Origin: Pempheris klunzingeri
Lineage: Eukaryota > Chordata > Actinopteri > Acropomatiformes > Pempheridae
Direction of reading: 5' to 3'
Length of the DNA: 64,000 nucleotides
Assembly: GCF_042242105.1 (NCBI RefSeq)
Contig: NC_092029.1
Coordinates: 18,028,885 to 18,092,884 of the forward strand
A program made the translations under genes and the position numbers. Shown in pieces: positions 12,275 through 24,515 of this stretch (position 1 is the stretch's first letter; every line of letters begins with the position of its first letter). The notes under the pieces were generated by a model that saw only the letters and a list, made by a program, of their open reading frames with translations, did no database searches and had not been told where the DNA came from.

Positions 12275-13529
12275 TTAGGCTGTGCTGTGGCTTCCATCAT
12301 GGAGTCTAAGCTTCTCATTTTTCATAAGACTGCCACCATTTAGTGGGTGAATGGGGATAGCAGAAGACGGCACCGTTTTGGACCTTCGTCTCGACGAGCG
12401 AGAACACGCCAGGTAGAAGATCTCGGCTACGTTGAGTAGAAGAGAGATGCAGGACACTACGAGCATGAAGATGATGAAGATGGTCTTCTCTGTTGGCCGA
12501 GACATGTAGCACTCCACAGTGAAGGGACAAGGGGCTCGGGAGCAGACGATTCTTGGGTCCATGACGAACCCGTAGAGGTAGTACTGCCCCACAATGAACG
12601 CCACCTCCAGAACGATTCTGAAGAATATGGAGGTCATGTAGTTTCCCAGCAGGTTGCCTTTTATCTCGACGTGGCCTTTGTCATCAGAGTACTTTGGCAC
12701 TTTGACGATTTCACTGGAGTGGGTCTTCATGTTTTCTCTCAGCTTATTTTCTTTGTGGATAATGTGGAGGACGTGACCAAGGTAGATCAGCGTCGGTGTT
12801 GAGACGAAGATGATCTGGAGGACCCAGAAGCGAATGTGGGAGATTGGAAAGGCGTGGTCGTAGCAGACGTTCTTGCAACCAGGCTGTTTGGTGTTACAGA
12901 CCATGTTCGACTGTTCATCCCCCCACACCTGTGATTTTCACATTAAAAAAAAATGTCATTATTATATAAATGTACAGCAAACGTAATAGATTTTAGCACA
13001 AATCATCCATCTACCAGTGTCATTCTGGAGGTCCTCAGAAGATTGTGCCAGTTAGAATTATAGGTGGCTGTACATAGATAAAAAGTTAAAGAAAAATATG
13101 CTGTCATCAAGCAAACAGGCTAATTTAGCAAAGAGGTGATTCTTATTCTCTTGCTCAGTGCATGCTGGGATAGCCTCCAGACCCTGTGACTCTTTAAAGG
13201 ACGGCAGTAAAGAAACTGATGAACCAGACTGGTGGATGAACTCTATAAAGATATTTATTAATTTAAAAATGTTTCAATATTACTAAAAGGTATTCAGGAG
13301 CTGTGGACCTCTGTTATGTGTTATTTCACTTAAGAACTAACATCTCAGAAAAGTAATTCAGTTAAATATAAAAATATAGCATAAACAAAAAGAGGGAGAC
13401 CTTCTCAGCCCCGGCTCCGAGGATCATGATCCTGAAGATGAAAAGCACGCTGAGCCAGACCTTCCCGATGACGGTGGAGTGAGACTGGACCTTGTCCAGC
13501 AGAGAGGACAGAAAACCCCACTCTCCCAT
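12275..13529 (-). CDS. Connexin A, teleost Cx32.2-like gap junction protein, two coding exons
   Basis: Coding exons are 13401-13529 and 12275-12928, giving 260 residues. The intron falls between codons for Lys43 and Val44 (AEK|VWGDEQ), with donor GTCTCC and acceptor CACAG. The start is the ATG at 13529 just after an acceptor (TATCAG) at about 13540, so the 5' UTR is split. The N-terminus [17 protein letters not shown] is typical of connexins. The extracellular loops carry the invariant cysteines C54, C61, C65 (CX6CX3C) and C172, C177, C183 (CX4CX5C). Four membrane spans lie near residues 22-41, 75-97, 140-163 and 191-213, and the SRPTEK motif precedes the last. The cytoplasmic tail is short. 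Six such subunits form a hemichannel, and two docked hemichannels form a gap junction. The sequence is closest in feel to teleost Cx32.2/Cx32.7-type connexins; the exact name is uncertain. Confidence 0.93.
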
Positions 13530-14583
13530 GGTGTCTGATCTGATAGGAAACAGCAAATTAAAATAAGGATTAACATAAAGTAAATGGCATTTTTTAATTA
13601 GTTCATATCCATCATATATCATTATTATAAGTGAATTATGATATTCCAGGCATTTACAAACTTTAGACTCCAGTCAGATGGAGAAAAGCTTCATTAAGGA
13701 AACTATATAATGACTGCCAATAAAGACGATCAAATTGCTAAGTTTTTGAGAACAGAAGCATGATTTGTGATTTTTATCTTGTCGCTACTTATGTAATCAT
13801 CGCTGACGCCTAATTAACCAGCATCATTTTTATTTTCCACATTACATTCAGAACATAAATTAGATTTTTAAAGCCCTCTATTATTTTTTAACACATAGCA
13901 TTCGGTGCTGTGAAGAATGATTATTGATTAACATGAAGGGTAACGCATTATCAACAATAGCAGACGCTGTATAGTGGTTAGGAGACACTATCTCATGTTG
14001 TAAAAAGGCTAATCTACTGTACAATATGCTTAGAATGTTTAGAGGAGCTGTAAAATCCATTACACAACAAAGACTTATCTAAAGCTATCTTGTTATATGT
14101 GATTGGATGGGAAGATAGGAGGATTTACATTCCACAGATGTTTGTATGCGCCTGCTGCATCCACATGTAATTTTTTGTCATAAGAGTGAAAAAAAAGCAT
14201 TTAAGCGTGTTTAAGTGAATCATCATGACTTTGTCTAGTAAGAGTTAATAAAATTTGTCGAGCGGCATGTAAGAATTGCCAAAAATTCTGAACTCTTGGC
14301 GAAGCTTTCATACTCCGATTTTGGCCAAATAAACGTGTAAATACAAACATTTTTATTCTCATGTATTATGGAAAAAGCATCAGTCTGAAAGATCAAGTGG
14401 TCTGAAGAGGTTGTCTGTGCTCTGGATTTGACATTTATACTAACATAATTATAACAAATACCACAAATAATACCTAACAAATATTATGTGTAAATGATTT
14501 CAAAAAGAATTCACTGTTGAATTCAATATTTTAGACATTAACCAACATATAAAAGAAATTAAATAAAGAGATGTAGACCTTAC

Positions 14584-14660
14584 CTCTGAATTCAAATGGT
14601 CCTCTGTACAGAGCAGTCACCAGCTGTGGGGCTGAATGACAGACAGCCCAGCGCACCGAA
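14584..14660 (-). other. Candidate noncoding first exon of connexin A
   Basis: On the minus strand the sequence ends in AATTCAGAG followed by GTAAGG at 14583, a strong donor. It pairs with the acceptor at about 13540, just before the start codon. Connexin B and C show the same arrangement. The upstream limit is not defined by sequence. Confidence 0.45.
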
Positions 14661-15454
14661 TCAAACCTGCCTACGGTGCCTTGAACTTTAGATCAGATGA
14701 AGTTGTGCAACGGTCTGAGCTGTCACGTTGTCATGACATCTGGAAATGATAAATCTCAAGTGGACAATTTTGGGCTGAGCTCTGAAAAGATTGTGCAGGT
14801 TAATGATTGGCAGTGCTTTAAACGAAATTCTTGAGCTCACGGTTTCCCTACAGCTGTTTCACGTCATTTTCCATTAGCACCACTGTGTGACGTTTGTACT
14901 GATGTTATTTCAAAAGTTAAATCATATATACCAACACATTTGATAGAGAAAAACACCCAGAATACTCAGTTTTTTGGCACTTTGTATGTGATGAGATTTG
15001 CCAGTTATGTACAAAGTGAGTATTTTTGTGAAATAAGCAGAGTCAGGGACTAAAGGGCACAAGCACAATACCATGAGCACATGTACAGCCCAGTGCAATA
15101 ACCCTGCAACGAGCACTATGTGAGGCTTGAACAGGCACGTTCATATTTTGTCGAGACTGTGTCAACAGAAGTTTTCAGGGTTTTTTTGTTCAGGCTGTGT
15201 GATTTAGACAAAGTCTGAGCAAACCTGATATTATAAGCTTCACAAAGATGCTTTTGTTGTAGGGATTTTGTATTGAATTGAAATATGTTGAGCAGGTAAA
15301 TCTTTGTGCAGCACCTGCAGTTTTTTATGGATGTACATGATCCTCTAAATATGTCCCACTTTGGGTTCAGTCTTGTCCATCTGATGTAAATGTCCCATGT
15401 AAACTCATCTAAATGCAAAAAAACAAATCGCTGGTTTCAAATGTGAATATTCTC

Positions 15455-15600
15455 TGTTTTTCTCACTGTTTTGTGATACTGGATATCTTTGGATTTTGGA
15501 CTGTGTGGATAAAATATAAGAGATTTGAAAATGTCAAGATGGATTCGGAGAGGCTCTGACATTTTATAGACCAGACATTTAAACAATGAACTGAGAAATG
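15455..15600. repeat. Dispersed teleost repeat family, copy 4
   Basis: Contains TATCTTTGGATTTTGGACTGTG and GACATTTTATAGACCAGACATTTAA, in the same orientation as copies 1 and 7. Confidence 0.6.
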
Positions 15601-15748
15601 CAGACTAATGGATTTAAGAAAGTAAATCATTAGCTAGCAGTTAAGTGTGAATGAGGCTCTTTGAAAGTAAGATGTTTAAAGTGTAAACCTGTCATCTGGA
15701 AATAATTGAAGAAGTCACAAAATAGTGTTTTTTATCCAACTTTAGTTA

Positions 15749-15754
15749 TTTATT
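15749..15754 (-). terminator. Candidate polyadenylation signal of connexin B
   Basis: AATAAA on the minus strand, about 475 bases past the stop codon at 16229. Confidence 0.5.
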
Positions 15755-16228
15755 AAAAACAATACAGAATACAACAATGTATCACACAACAGACTCTTCA
15801 TCACAATCACCGTCATCATCATCGTTCAGTAAGTAAATTATCTCAGGTCCTAGATAATGAACATGGCAATAACTTAAAGGACACATTCAATAACTGGGCA
15901 TAGACAAGATTCTGCTCATTCATAGATTAACAAGAGAGTATCAAAGAAGATAAATACATTATGAATATTGCACCGTTTCCATTGTGAGATTTCCAGAATA
16001 CAAAATAAATGTAAAATTCCAAAAACTCGGCAAAACAATTTATTTTCTCAGCCAGAATATCACTTTCCTACACAATGACAAAGCTTTTTCTTGATGTTCT
16101 GCCCTGATTTTTTTCGGCTTATTGTGAGAACTCTTCACTTCAGTCTCTCAGATGTGTCTGAACAGGAACCTGTGTGGCAGAAATGTGAAACGAGCATTTA
16201 ATACATTATAATGGTCAGGTCAGTTGGT

Positions 16229-17086
16229 TTAATGACCGCTCAGCAGCCGTTTCTCCTCTTTGGCTCCATCCAGGCTTCCACCAATGCTCTGGCTGTTCTC
16301 CAGCTCCATGTTCATCTTGTTCTGCTTGAGTGCTTCCTCCACCTGCCACCTGGGAGCTGACAGGCTGGCGGGGTTTTCGGCTGACGTGATCTTGTGAGTG
16401 CGAGGCCTGGACCCACATCTGACTCTGGTGCAAATCAGGTAGAACACCTCGATGACGTTGAGAAGCAGGGAGACGCAGGCCACCACCAGCATAAAGATAA
16501 TAAAGATGGTCTTCTCTGTGGGTCGGGACATGTAGCACTCCACAGTGAAGGGACAGGGCTTCTTAGAGCAGGGGAACATGGGGACCATGATGAAGCCATA
16601 CAGGTAGTACTGGCCCACTATGAAGGCCGCCTCGATGATGATCTTGAACACCAGCTGGGTCAGGTAGCTCCCCAGCAGGTTCCCCTTGATCGTCACCTTT
16701 CCCTTCTCATCTGTGTATTTGGGCATTTTGAGGAGCAGGGTCCCGCCGGGGCTCGCCAGCCGCTCCCTCAGCTTGTTCTCCTTGTGGATGACATGCATGG
16801 CGTGGCCCAGGTAGACCAGCGTTGGCGTGGCGACGAAGATGATCTGGAGGACCCAGAAGCGAATATGCGAGATGGGGAAGATCCAATCGTAGCAGACGTT
16901 CTCACAACCAGGTTGCTGAGTGTTACAGACGAAACCCGACTGCTCGTCCCCCCAGACGCTCTCAGCACCCGCACCCAGAACCATGATCCTGAACAGGAAG
17001 AGGACACTCATCCAGATCTTCCCAATGACTGTGGAGTGGGACTGGACCTTGTCCAGCAAGGCTGAGAGGAAACCAAAGTCTCCCAT
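16229..17086 (-). CDS. Connexin B, teleost Cx32.2-like gap junction protein, single coding exon
   Basis: One uninterrupted frame of 285 residues. It starts [18 protein letters not shown], 27 bases after an acceptor (TTATCACAG) at about 17114, so the 5' UTR is spliced. The docking-loop cysteines are C54, C61, C65 and C173, C178, C184. Membrane spans lie near residues 22-41, 75-97, 144-167 and 192-215; the intracellular loop is short and the tail of about 65 residues is Lys/Ser-rich. The central channel body closely matches connexin A ([15 protein letters not shown] and KGNLLG blocks), pointing to tandem duplication. Unlike A and C there is no coding intron at Val44, where the frame reads AESVWGDEQ straight through. 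It most resembles the connexin called Cx32.2 in perch-like fish, which was first described from croaker ovary. A 223-codon antisense frame over it is a shadow. Confidence 0.95.
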   Translation of the reverse strand: MGDFGFLSALLDKVQSHSTVIGKIWMSVLFLFRIMVLGAGAESVWGDEQSGFVCNTQQPGCENVCYDWIFPISHIRFWVLQIIFVATPTLVYLGHAMHVIHKENKLRERLASPGGTLLLKMPKYTDEKGKVTIKGNLLGSYLTQLVFKIIIEAAFIVGQYYLYGFIMVPMFPCSKKPCPFTVECYMSRPTEKTIFIIFMLVVACVSLLLNVIEVFYLICTRVRCGSRPRTHKITSAENPASLSAPRWQVEEALKQNKMNMELENSQSIGGSLDGAKEEKRLLSGH

Positions 17087-17114
17087 CTTTATCGGTGGTG
17101 ATCAGTTACTGATC

Positions 17115-18870
17115 TGTGATAAAAGGAAATGAAGTAAATACTCGAGTTAATACAATCAACAAACTTAAAAAAAAAAATTTAATGATCAGACACCTATTAC
17201 CTAAGACAATCACAACTTAGCCGTAGAGGAAAGGTGCTTGTTGTTTTTAATGTATAACATTTTTTTTTTCAAAGATCAGAGCCTCAGGAGTCCTGAGCCG
17301 GTTGGTCAATATTTTCCCAATAATCATTAATGCGAATTTTGAACGGAGGAACAGACGACTCAGCGAGTGGCGTGACACTAATGAGGCACAGTAGAAGTAG
17401 GCTGTCACAGAGATAAAACTATGAAAGAACAAAATCAATGAAAAAAGTAGCAAAGGTAAATGTAAGTTTAACAATCCTATATCGACAACATAAACAATTG
17501 CACAATTATAATGATATTTATACTATGAACATCTTAAACTTGTGTATGTTTTTGTCTTTATGACTAAGAGAAGAAAGTAATGTCATTAACATTCCAAAGT
17601 AAAATAAAGACACATAAAGACAAAAATATATATTTAAAAAGAAAAATACTTCTATTCTGTAAAGTGTTTGTCAGAAATATTTAGTCAATCACAAAATCAG
17701 TTTTTTTGAATTGAACAAAAGATCAGCTGTGTGTAGCAGAGAACAATGATCGTTGCATCTTACCTGCTGACCTGGTCAGAAAGGACTGTGCCTGGCTGGG
17801 GCAGATCCCTAAGTTAGAAGTTGGACCTTGGAGTTTTGTGGTGGGTGAGAGCAGTGGGACCGATGAGGGATGACATTGCATAACACACATCTGGGCTTAA
17901 TGTCACGTTGTACCCGTCAGCAAACAAGAGCAGAGAGGGTTGAGGAAAGACAACAGTGTATAATAATTGACAGGCGTTCAGGATCACACTTGGAAGCCAA
18001 GATCTCTCTCAGTTAAATGGCTCTAAATGCTTGAAAGCGAGTAATCATTACAACAGTGATAAGTAAGGCTGCTGCTCATATTTACGTATTATGTGTTTGA
18101 CTGGGGATGCACTGATACATTCCTCTCTCTGTCGAAGCTCTTCTATCTGGGTCCAGTCAATATAGAGACACAGTAAAGCATTTTGGTGGCGCTTTTAAGT
18201 TGAAATTCATAATTTGAGTTTGGTGCAACATGCTGAAACACTTAAACAACTAAATTGCTTCCTGTTGAAAACAGGGAGACAAGAAACCTTCACCCAGGTG
18301 TATTTTTATTTGGTTTGTCTTGACTTTTATTTAGTGTTTGAGTATAGTACTTCTAATTTTTCACTGTACTCGAGTAATTCCATTTTAAGATACTTAATAG
18401 TTTTACTCCGCTACATTCTGGAGGCAAATATTGTACTGCTTACTCCACTTAGTGTATTTTCTAGCTTTAGTTATTACTTGCATTGCAGATTTAAATGATT
18501 AATTAAAAATATAAATCAATGAAGAAATGATGATACTTCTACTTGTGGTGGTTTTACTAGATTCTGAATGCAGGCCATTTTACTTTCAGCAGAGTATAAA
18601 AAAAAACTTTATTCTTATCTTAATACCTCTAACATCGCTGCTTTAATTTGGTATTCACATTCACCTACTTCATAAGAAAACCATTGGCACATTTCAGAGA
18701 CAGATTAGGTGGGAAAATATGTTGGAACAGCAGTGTTATCGACTACAGACCACGTTTATCATTCACGGTCTTTATATCAACTCAAAAATGTTATACTGTG
18801 AAAAATATGACAAATGGTAAGAAACAATCGAGCGGCTGAGGATAAAAGACAATGTGAATCTGAATATGAG
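17115..18870. other. 5' UTR intron of connexin B and spacer to connexin C
   Basis: AT-rich, with no coding exon supported on either strand. It holds the noncoding exon candidate at 17764 and, around 18300-18500, a segment rich in short A/T runs. Confidence 0.5.
17764..17840 (-). other. Candidate noncoding first exon of connexin B
   Basis: The minus strand reads GGTCAGCAG then GTAAGA at 17763, a strong donor that pairs with the acceptor at about 17114. The upstream limit is unknown. Confidence 0.45.
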
Positions 18871-18871
18871 G

Positions 18872-18877
18872 TTTATT
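18872..18877 (-). terminator. Candidate polyadenylation signal of connexin C
   Basis: AATAAA on the minus strand, about 280 bases past the stop codon at 19155. Confidence 0.55.
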
Positions 18878-19060
18878 GAATCAAATCGAATACCAAAAAA
18901 TACACAGAGAAATAATCTAACATGTTTTAAAATCATGTGAAAACATGGTTTGTTATTTTCATATTTTGTCACTTGAAGTTTTAAGCAACATTTTGCATGT
19001 GACCAACTCCTGTTTACAGAAGCTGGACACTTTCCCTCCCTCCATCTTTATCTTTATTTG

Positions 19061-19085
19061 CACACACACACACACACACACACAC
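19061..19085. repeat. (CA)n microsatellite in connexin C 3' UTR
   Basis: About 12 CA units between the stop codon and the poly(A) signal of connexin C. Confidence 0.9.
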
Positions 19086-19154
19086 TTTCCTCCCCAAAGT
19101 CACAGCACACAAATACTGGACTCAGGTCGCACAACCTATCACTGCCTCCATGCT

Positions 19155-21083
19155 TCAGATGTGGACCTCCCCTGATATGCTCTTAGCGGCCTCGCTGACC
19201 CCGTTCACCCCTAACTTTCGTCCTTGGAGCTCCAGCTCCAGATTGACACAATTTTGGATCACCTCGCTGTGGCTTTTAAAAGCTTTCTTTTCCGAAAGCG
19301 GAGGTGTCACCGGGGTCACGGTGTAGTCCTGCCTCCTCGCCATGCACTCCTTCACAGCCTTCACGCACAGGTAGCACAGCTCGACCATGCTGAGGACGAG
19401 GGAGACGCATGCTGCCACCAGCATGAACCAGATGATGACCGACTTCTCCGTGGGCCTGGACAGGAAGCAGTCCACCTTGTGAGGGCAAGGTGAGCGGGAG
19501 CAGACGTAGCGAGTCTGGAGGGTGAAACCGTAAAGAAAGTACTGACCCACGATGAACAAGACTTCCAGGACAATCTTGGCCACAAGATGGAGGACGTAAC
19601 TGCGAAGGAGACGGCCGCGGATGCTGATCTTGCCCGTGCTCTTGGTGTACTTGGGAACTTTGTAGCCCCTCCTAAGAAACAGACTGGCCTGGTCGTCCAG
19701 CTCGGCCTGCTTCTTCATCCTCTCCTTCACCTTGGGTTGGAAGAGCGAGAGCACAGAGTTAGATATTTTCCAGTCATTTGAAAAAGGCTAGCCCCTTTTG
19801 AAAGTAATCAGGTGAAAGAAGCAAGATGGACACAACTGTATTTTGACAGTGTGAAGATCAGGATGAGATACAGACTCATGTAGTTCAAGCTACCACATCT
19901 CACCAGCTAGCCGACATTCACTCTTATTTTAGCTTTCCTATGAAAAAAATTATCTAGCTGCTAGATGCTCCACATTCTTCACCAGCATCTTACTAACGTC
20001 CTTGTGCACAGGTAGCGTATCTATAGTGGGCCAGTCAGAACGATTTCGCTAGAAACAGCCGTCAAAGGGGGTTTCTGCGACAGTAAATATGTACGGTAAT
20101 AATTATTCGAGTAGCGGAGTTGGTGATTATTCTTTGTAGGCTTGGCACTATGAGTGGCACTACAATTTTAAGATAAGATAAGCCTTTATCCTGAGGGGGG
20201 AAAGATATTGCAGCATCACAAGGACAGAAAAAAGTTCAGATAAATAAATGATGTAATTATAAATAATTAGATGTACCTGAAATAAAAATAGGAATGGAAA
20301 TACAAAAGAAACCATACAAGAAAACTCAAAGTTTGAAGGCCTAAAACTAATAGCGAAGTACTGGTCCACGTGAAATGTCACAGTGGTGTCTTCAATTGCA
20401 ACAAAGGACATTACACACTCATTTCAGTTCAGTCCATGTCGTATGTCACATTGTGGCACATATCCAGGTTGGCATAATGACAAAAATGGTCCCAAGAGGA
20501 TTCTTGGGGACTATGTGGATCGTGCTGCTGCCTCTACAGGCGTGGCAGGCATGACAAATCCCATTTCCCAGTCACACTATCACACTACGCCCACAGCGGT
20601 GGCACACCTTCTTCTCGATGTGGATCACATGAAGGACGTGGCCAAGGTACAGCAGCTTCGGAGTCGCCACAGCAATAATCTGAAGGACCCAGAAGCGAAC
20701 ATGAGAGATGGGGAAGGCAAGGTCATAGCAGACGTTCTCACAGCCGGGCTGCTGGGTGTTGCAGACAAAGTCAGATTGCTCATCGCCCCACACCTGGACA
20801 AGATTAGAGGAAAGACGTGTTACGTAACACTACACACCTCAAAGAGTTTCAAGTGTAGTTTACTGCCCTTTACTTCAGAATGATCATTAAGGGCTCTTGT
20901 GCTGCCTCTGGTTTCCTGTGAAGCGTGTTAGTGCTACTGAAGGTGTGACCAGACCTTCTCTGCGCCTGTACGCAGGACCAGGATGCGGAAGACAAACAGC
21001 ACGGTGAGCCAGACTTTGCCGATCACTGTCGAGTGGCTCTGCACTTTATCCAGCAGGCGGCCCAGCAGATCCCATTCCCCCAT
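19155..21083 (-). CDS. Connexin C, three coding exons, divergent paralogue
   Basis: Coding exons 20955-21083, 20608-20793 and 19155-19730 are all phase 0 and join to 296 residues. Donors are GTCTGG and GTGTGC; acceptors are GTCCAG and ACCCAAG. Intron 1 sits exactly where connexin A has its intron (AEK|VWGDEQ). Intron 2 falls after HIEKK (residue 105), at the start of the intracellular loop. The docking cysteines are C54, C61, C65 and C182, C187, C193. The EL2 block [20 protein letters not shown] is recognisably connexin but differs from A and B. The loop between spans 2 and 3 ([14 protein letters not shown]) and the tail also differ, so this is an older branch, perhaps the teleost Cx34/35-type genes. 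The start ATG lies 22 bases after an acceptor (TTCTCAG). Confidence 0.9.
20165..20225. repeat. Fish retroposon tail-like fragment
   Basis: In connexin C intron 2. AGCCTTTATCCTGAGGGGGGAAAG resembles the TTTATTGATCCC(A/C)(A)GGGGGAAATT phrase at 28548 and 50278, a common 3' end in teleost genomes. Confidence 0.45.
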
Positions 21084-22055
21084 TTCAGTCGCCAGTTGTC
21101 CTGCTTTCTGAGAAAAATAATCCATGACTCACATGCAGACTGTGTAGCATCTGCAGTCACCTCTGAAGGTGCACGTGCATTATTTAACAAGCCTACACAT
21201 AGTTACTGAAGAGAATATTTGGTGAATAGAACATGTGTAGTCATGTTTTATGGATTTCATTAGTAACACTGCTTGATTGGACATGTCTTTGTCATTTTGC
21301 AGTTATACAAAAGGTTAGACAGAAATCATTGTGTGTAAAGTCAGAACAGGCCGACTCTCTCACAAGGCCAAACTTTATCATTTCTCGCAGTCTTGTGAGT
21401 TCGCTGATAAAAGCCACGGCTGCTGGTTCCAAGTCTTCAAAACATACTTATCTACTGGAAACCAAGACCTCAACCTTGGTTAAAACCAACCACTGCAAGT
21501 CTTGATTCAGCGAATGTGAGACGTAACCAGACTGACTTGCCTGAGTAATTATAACCGCTAAGTTTATATTATTTTTATAAATATCTTTGTCATTTCTAGG
21601 GTTTCTTTTACATAATGAATTGTGTGTTCAGAATTTATTTGGATCTTTTATGGTTCCTTCATAAGACTTTTTTTGCTGTATTGTTTTGTCCATTGATTCA
21701 ATCAGAATGTTCGACTGTTTGGTAGCTGTTAGAAATTTAGATTTTATAGATATCATGAATACAGTCAGATTTTGTTATTTCTTCTTTTCATTCCTGAATG
21801 TCGCCTCTAACTACATTAAATATTATATCTGCTACAGAGTCCCACTTTATATACAAATGGCATACATATTCACATTCAAATTGGGATGTTACAAATACTG
21901 CAAAGTGGTTTACTATAAAACATCACCTTATTCCAAAATAAATCCATAAATCTACAACTTTTTCCAGTCCATGCTCAGCGCAATAGCAGGTACCTTTTTT
22001 TTTTTTACAAGGTAAAATAAGAGAGAATAGATGTGTATTTTTTAAATCAACTTAC

Positions 22056-22180
22056 CGGTTAAACAAACCCACAGAGAAAAAAAGGTGGATGGAGAGAGCG
22101 ATGTCGCCAGAGTTCGACGAAGAGGGAAAGTGAAGAAGAAGCTGTGTTTTCATTGTTCCTTTGGCGTCTTATCTGGAAGG
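22056..22180 (-). other. Candidate noncoding first exon of connexin C
   Basis: The minus strand reads TTTAACCG then GTAAGT at 22055, a strong donor. It pairs with the acceptor just before the start codon at 21083. The upstream limit is unknown. Confidence 0.45.
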
Positions 22181-23520
22181 ACACCATTCTAACCACAACA
22201 TCAAACCTCCAGTCCTAACACTGAATGTGAGTCGCTGGTAAAAAAAAAAAAAAAAAAAAAGACGTCTCGTTCTTTTACTTGTATTTATTATAGAAACAAA
22301 CCAATGGCTTGCAGTTGCATGCACTGTACTCTACTTAACTCTACCATCCATATTTTCATATTACCAACATACAACATGACACAAAAGGTTGGTGAACTGA
22401 AGGGAAAACCCAAATAAATGAGAGGGGAAACAAACCCAGATGCTTCCATCGAGGCCTTGAGGGCCAAATGATCTACAATCAAATGCTGTGGCCAAATCAG
22501 TCACCAAATATCACCATTCAGCAGCTGCTGTGGAGCTTTCTACTGTATGTACATGTTCTGCTTCGGCAGATGAGTTTGCCCTCTTGTTGTGGAATTGTAG
22601 ATGTTGAAATTTTCTTTTTTTTTTTTGTCAACTTTCCTTTCATGATGACTTAAAAGTTGACCTTGCCCTTGGACACCGTTGTACTCACAAGATCTTTTTA
22701 CTAGCACATCCGGAGCATTTTTTTCTACGTTGCGCTATTTATCTAAAGCTTTGTGTGCTTTATGTATTCTTCATCCAGTTCACTCCTTCACCTTACAAAC
22801 ACACTTGGGATTTTTAGCAATCTGCAATATATACTCCATATTTACAATGTTTTTCCGCTATGCTACTGATTCTCAAGGATGTTCAAACGACATATTATCA
22901 CAGGCAGTTTCTATTAAACTAAAAGCATTCAGTCTTGTCTTTTAATGTGTTAAAAGTGTTTTCTGTACCATTATTTAAAATGTCATTTAACTGCCATTTG
23001 TGTTGTTTTGTTCTTATTTTCTTGATTCCACTTTTTAGGCTTCAATATTTGCGTGAAAAGGACCAATATGAATGTCATTGTCATTATGGGGTGTGTTACA
23101 CCATTTCCTTCATTTCTTATGAATTTTTACATACAAACTAACAAAATTCAGCCAAGATTTTATTGTTTGACACAATATGTATGAATAATATTGACAGATA
23201 CTTTATATTCACTAATTCTCATGTGTTCAATGCTCCAGCGCAGGTTTCCTCTGCAACATGTGCATTGACAGAAGACTGCACCTCATGTGTGTTCACCAAG
23301 TTTACAGACAGTCTCTGACCTGGCTGCTCTGAGGGGGGGGGTCACAGGCTAAACTCTGGCAGCTGGTATCTGTTTATGGATGTAAATGATTTACCAACAC
23401 CAACCTGATGTTTTAAGAGAAAAACAGAGCATTTGTGGCCTTCAGCATATAGATGACACACACACACACGTTGGCATATATGATAAAAAATAAAAGACAA
23501 GACAGTCATGGGACTGGAGG
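22181..23520. other. Spacer between connexin C and the hsdl1 3' end
   Basis: AT-rich, with a 22-base A run at about 22240, a G run at 23333-23341 and a short CA tract near 23457. No exon is supported on either strand. Confidence 0.6.
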
Positions 23521-23526
23521 AAGTGT

Positions 23527-23532
23527 TTTATT
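23527..23532 (-). terminator. Candidate polyadenylation signal of hsdl1
   Basis: AATAAA on the minus strand, giving an hsdl1 3' UTR of about 1 kb (roughly 23510-24515). Confidence 0.5.
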
Positions 23533-24515
23533 GGTCATATTTAACATGTTTATATACTGCACTGTATGTGTAAGCTCAACAAAACATCTGAATCTGTTCA
23601 AACGTTTTAAATAATCAATAATCTTTTCAAATATTCAAATAAATACTTATTTTAGGGCAATATCAACACTAAGTGTAACTTAAATATAATTTCTCAATAA
23701 AGCAAAACATCACAATCTCTCATGGTTCAGCACATTTTAAATTCACTCCTGGAGATGCTTGCATCTTAAACTGAGCCCACATCCCCCTAAAACTCTGGTT
23801 CCCCTCTCACCACCGCACGCTCACTTGCTATGAACAGTCTTTTGTTTTTTTTTTAGAATGTATAACATTCTACTGGCACATCTTGGTTTCATCTGAACTC
23901 TCTGATCTCTCTGATCAGATCAAGAAGCAAAAGCTGGCGTCATGTTCACATTGCAGGAATACATTCAGGTTGCTTTGGGCACAATTTAGTGTTTTTAGAG
24001 TTAAAAATGTGTCCTTTTCACCTTCAGTGTGATAAATAAAAATTACAGTTCCTGCTGTATATTTCTAATGCTAAACTATCAATATATTTAGAAGAATGAC
24101 CCTACATGATGATATCAGTCTGTCTCTTTAACTTAATGGGTTTTCTATGTGTGCCATATAGGCGTAGTTGGTGCTGGTAAAGTAGCAGTATAAGCAGAAA
24201 GAACTGAAAAGTCAAAGGTCACCACACAAGACTTTTTCCACAGTCAACATCAAAGAATATACCTAAGCCAAACTATTGTGGCTAGAATTACACAGGATAC
24301 AAGTTAATGCAGATGCAAAGAGGTCTTTCCCACTGGGTGTACAAATTCCACTGCAAGCTGAAACTGATTCCAAACCAATAGCAGAAAATCTCTTTACTAC
24401 CAACTTCAACAGAGTCTGAGAGTTTAACAATGGGGACACTAAAACTCTACATGACGCCAGTAACAAGAAGATCCAGTAACTTTAGTATTTAGTGAAGGGT
24501 CGGAGAAGCGAGCTC

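Larger units (their letters stand above)
13541..15735. other. 5' UTR intron of connexin A and spacer to connexin B
   Basis: AT-rich sequence with no supported coding exon. It includes the noncoding exon candidate at 14584 and a dispersed-repeat copy at about 15455-15600. Confidence 0.5.

Noticed and set aside
16394-17065. 223-codon plus-strand frame opposite connexin B
   Set aside because: An antisense shadow of a conserved GC-rich coding exon; its composition is His/Asp/Gln-rich as expected for reverse-read connexin codons.
19224-19585. Frames on both strands within connexin C exon 3
   Set aside because: They are shadows of the connexin frame, with no independent start context or domain.
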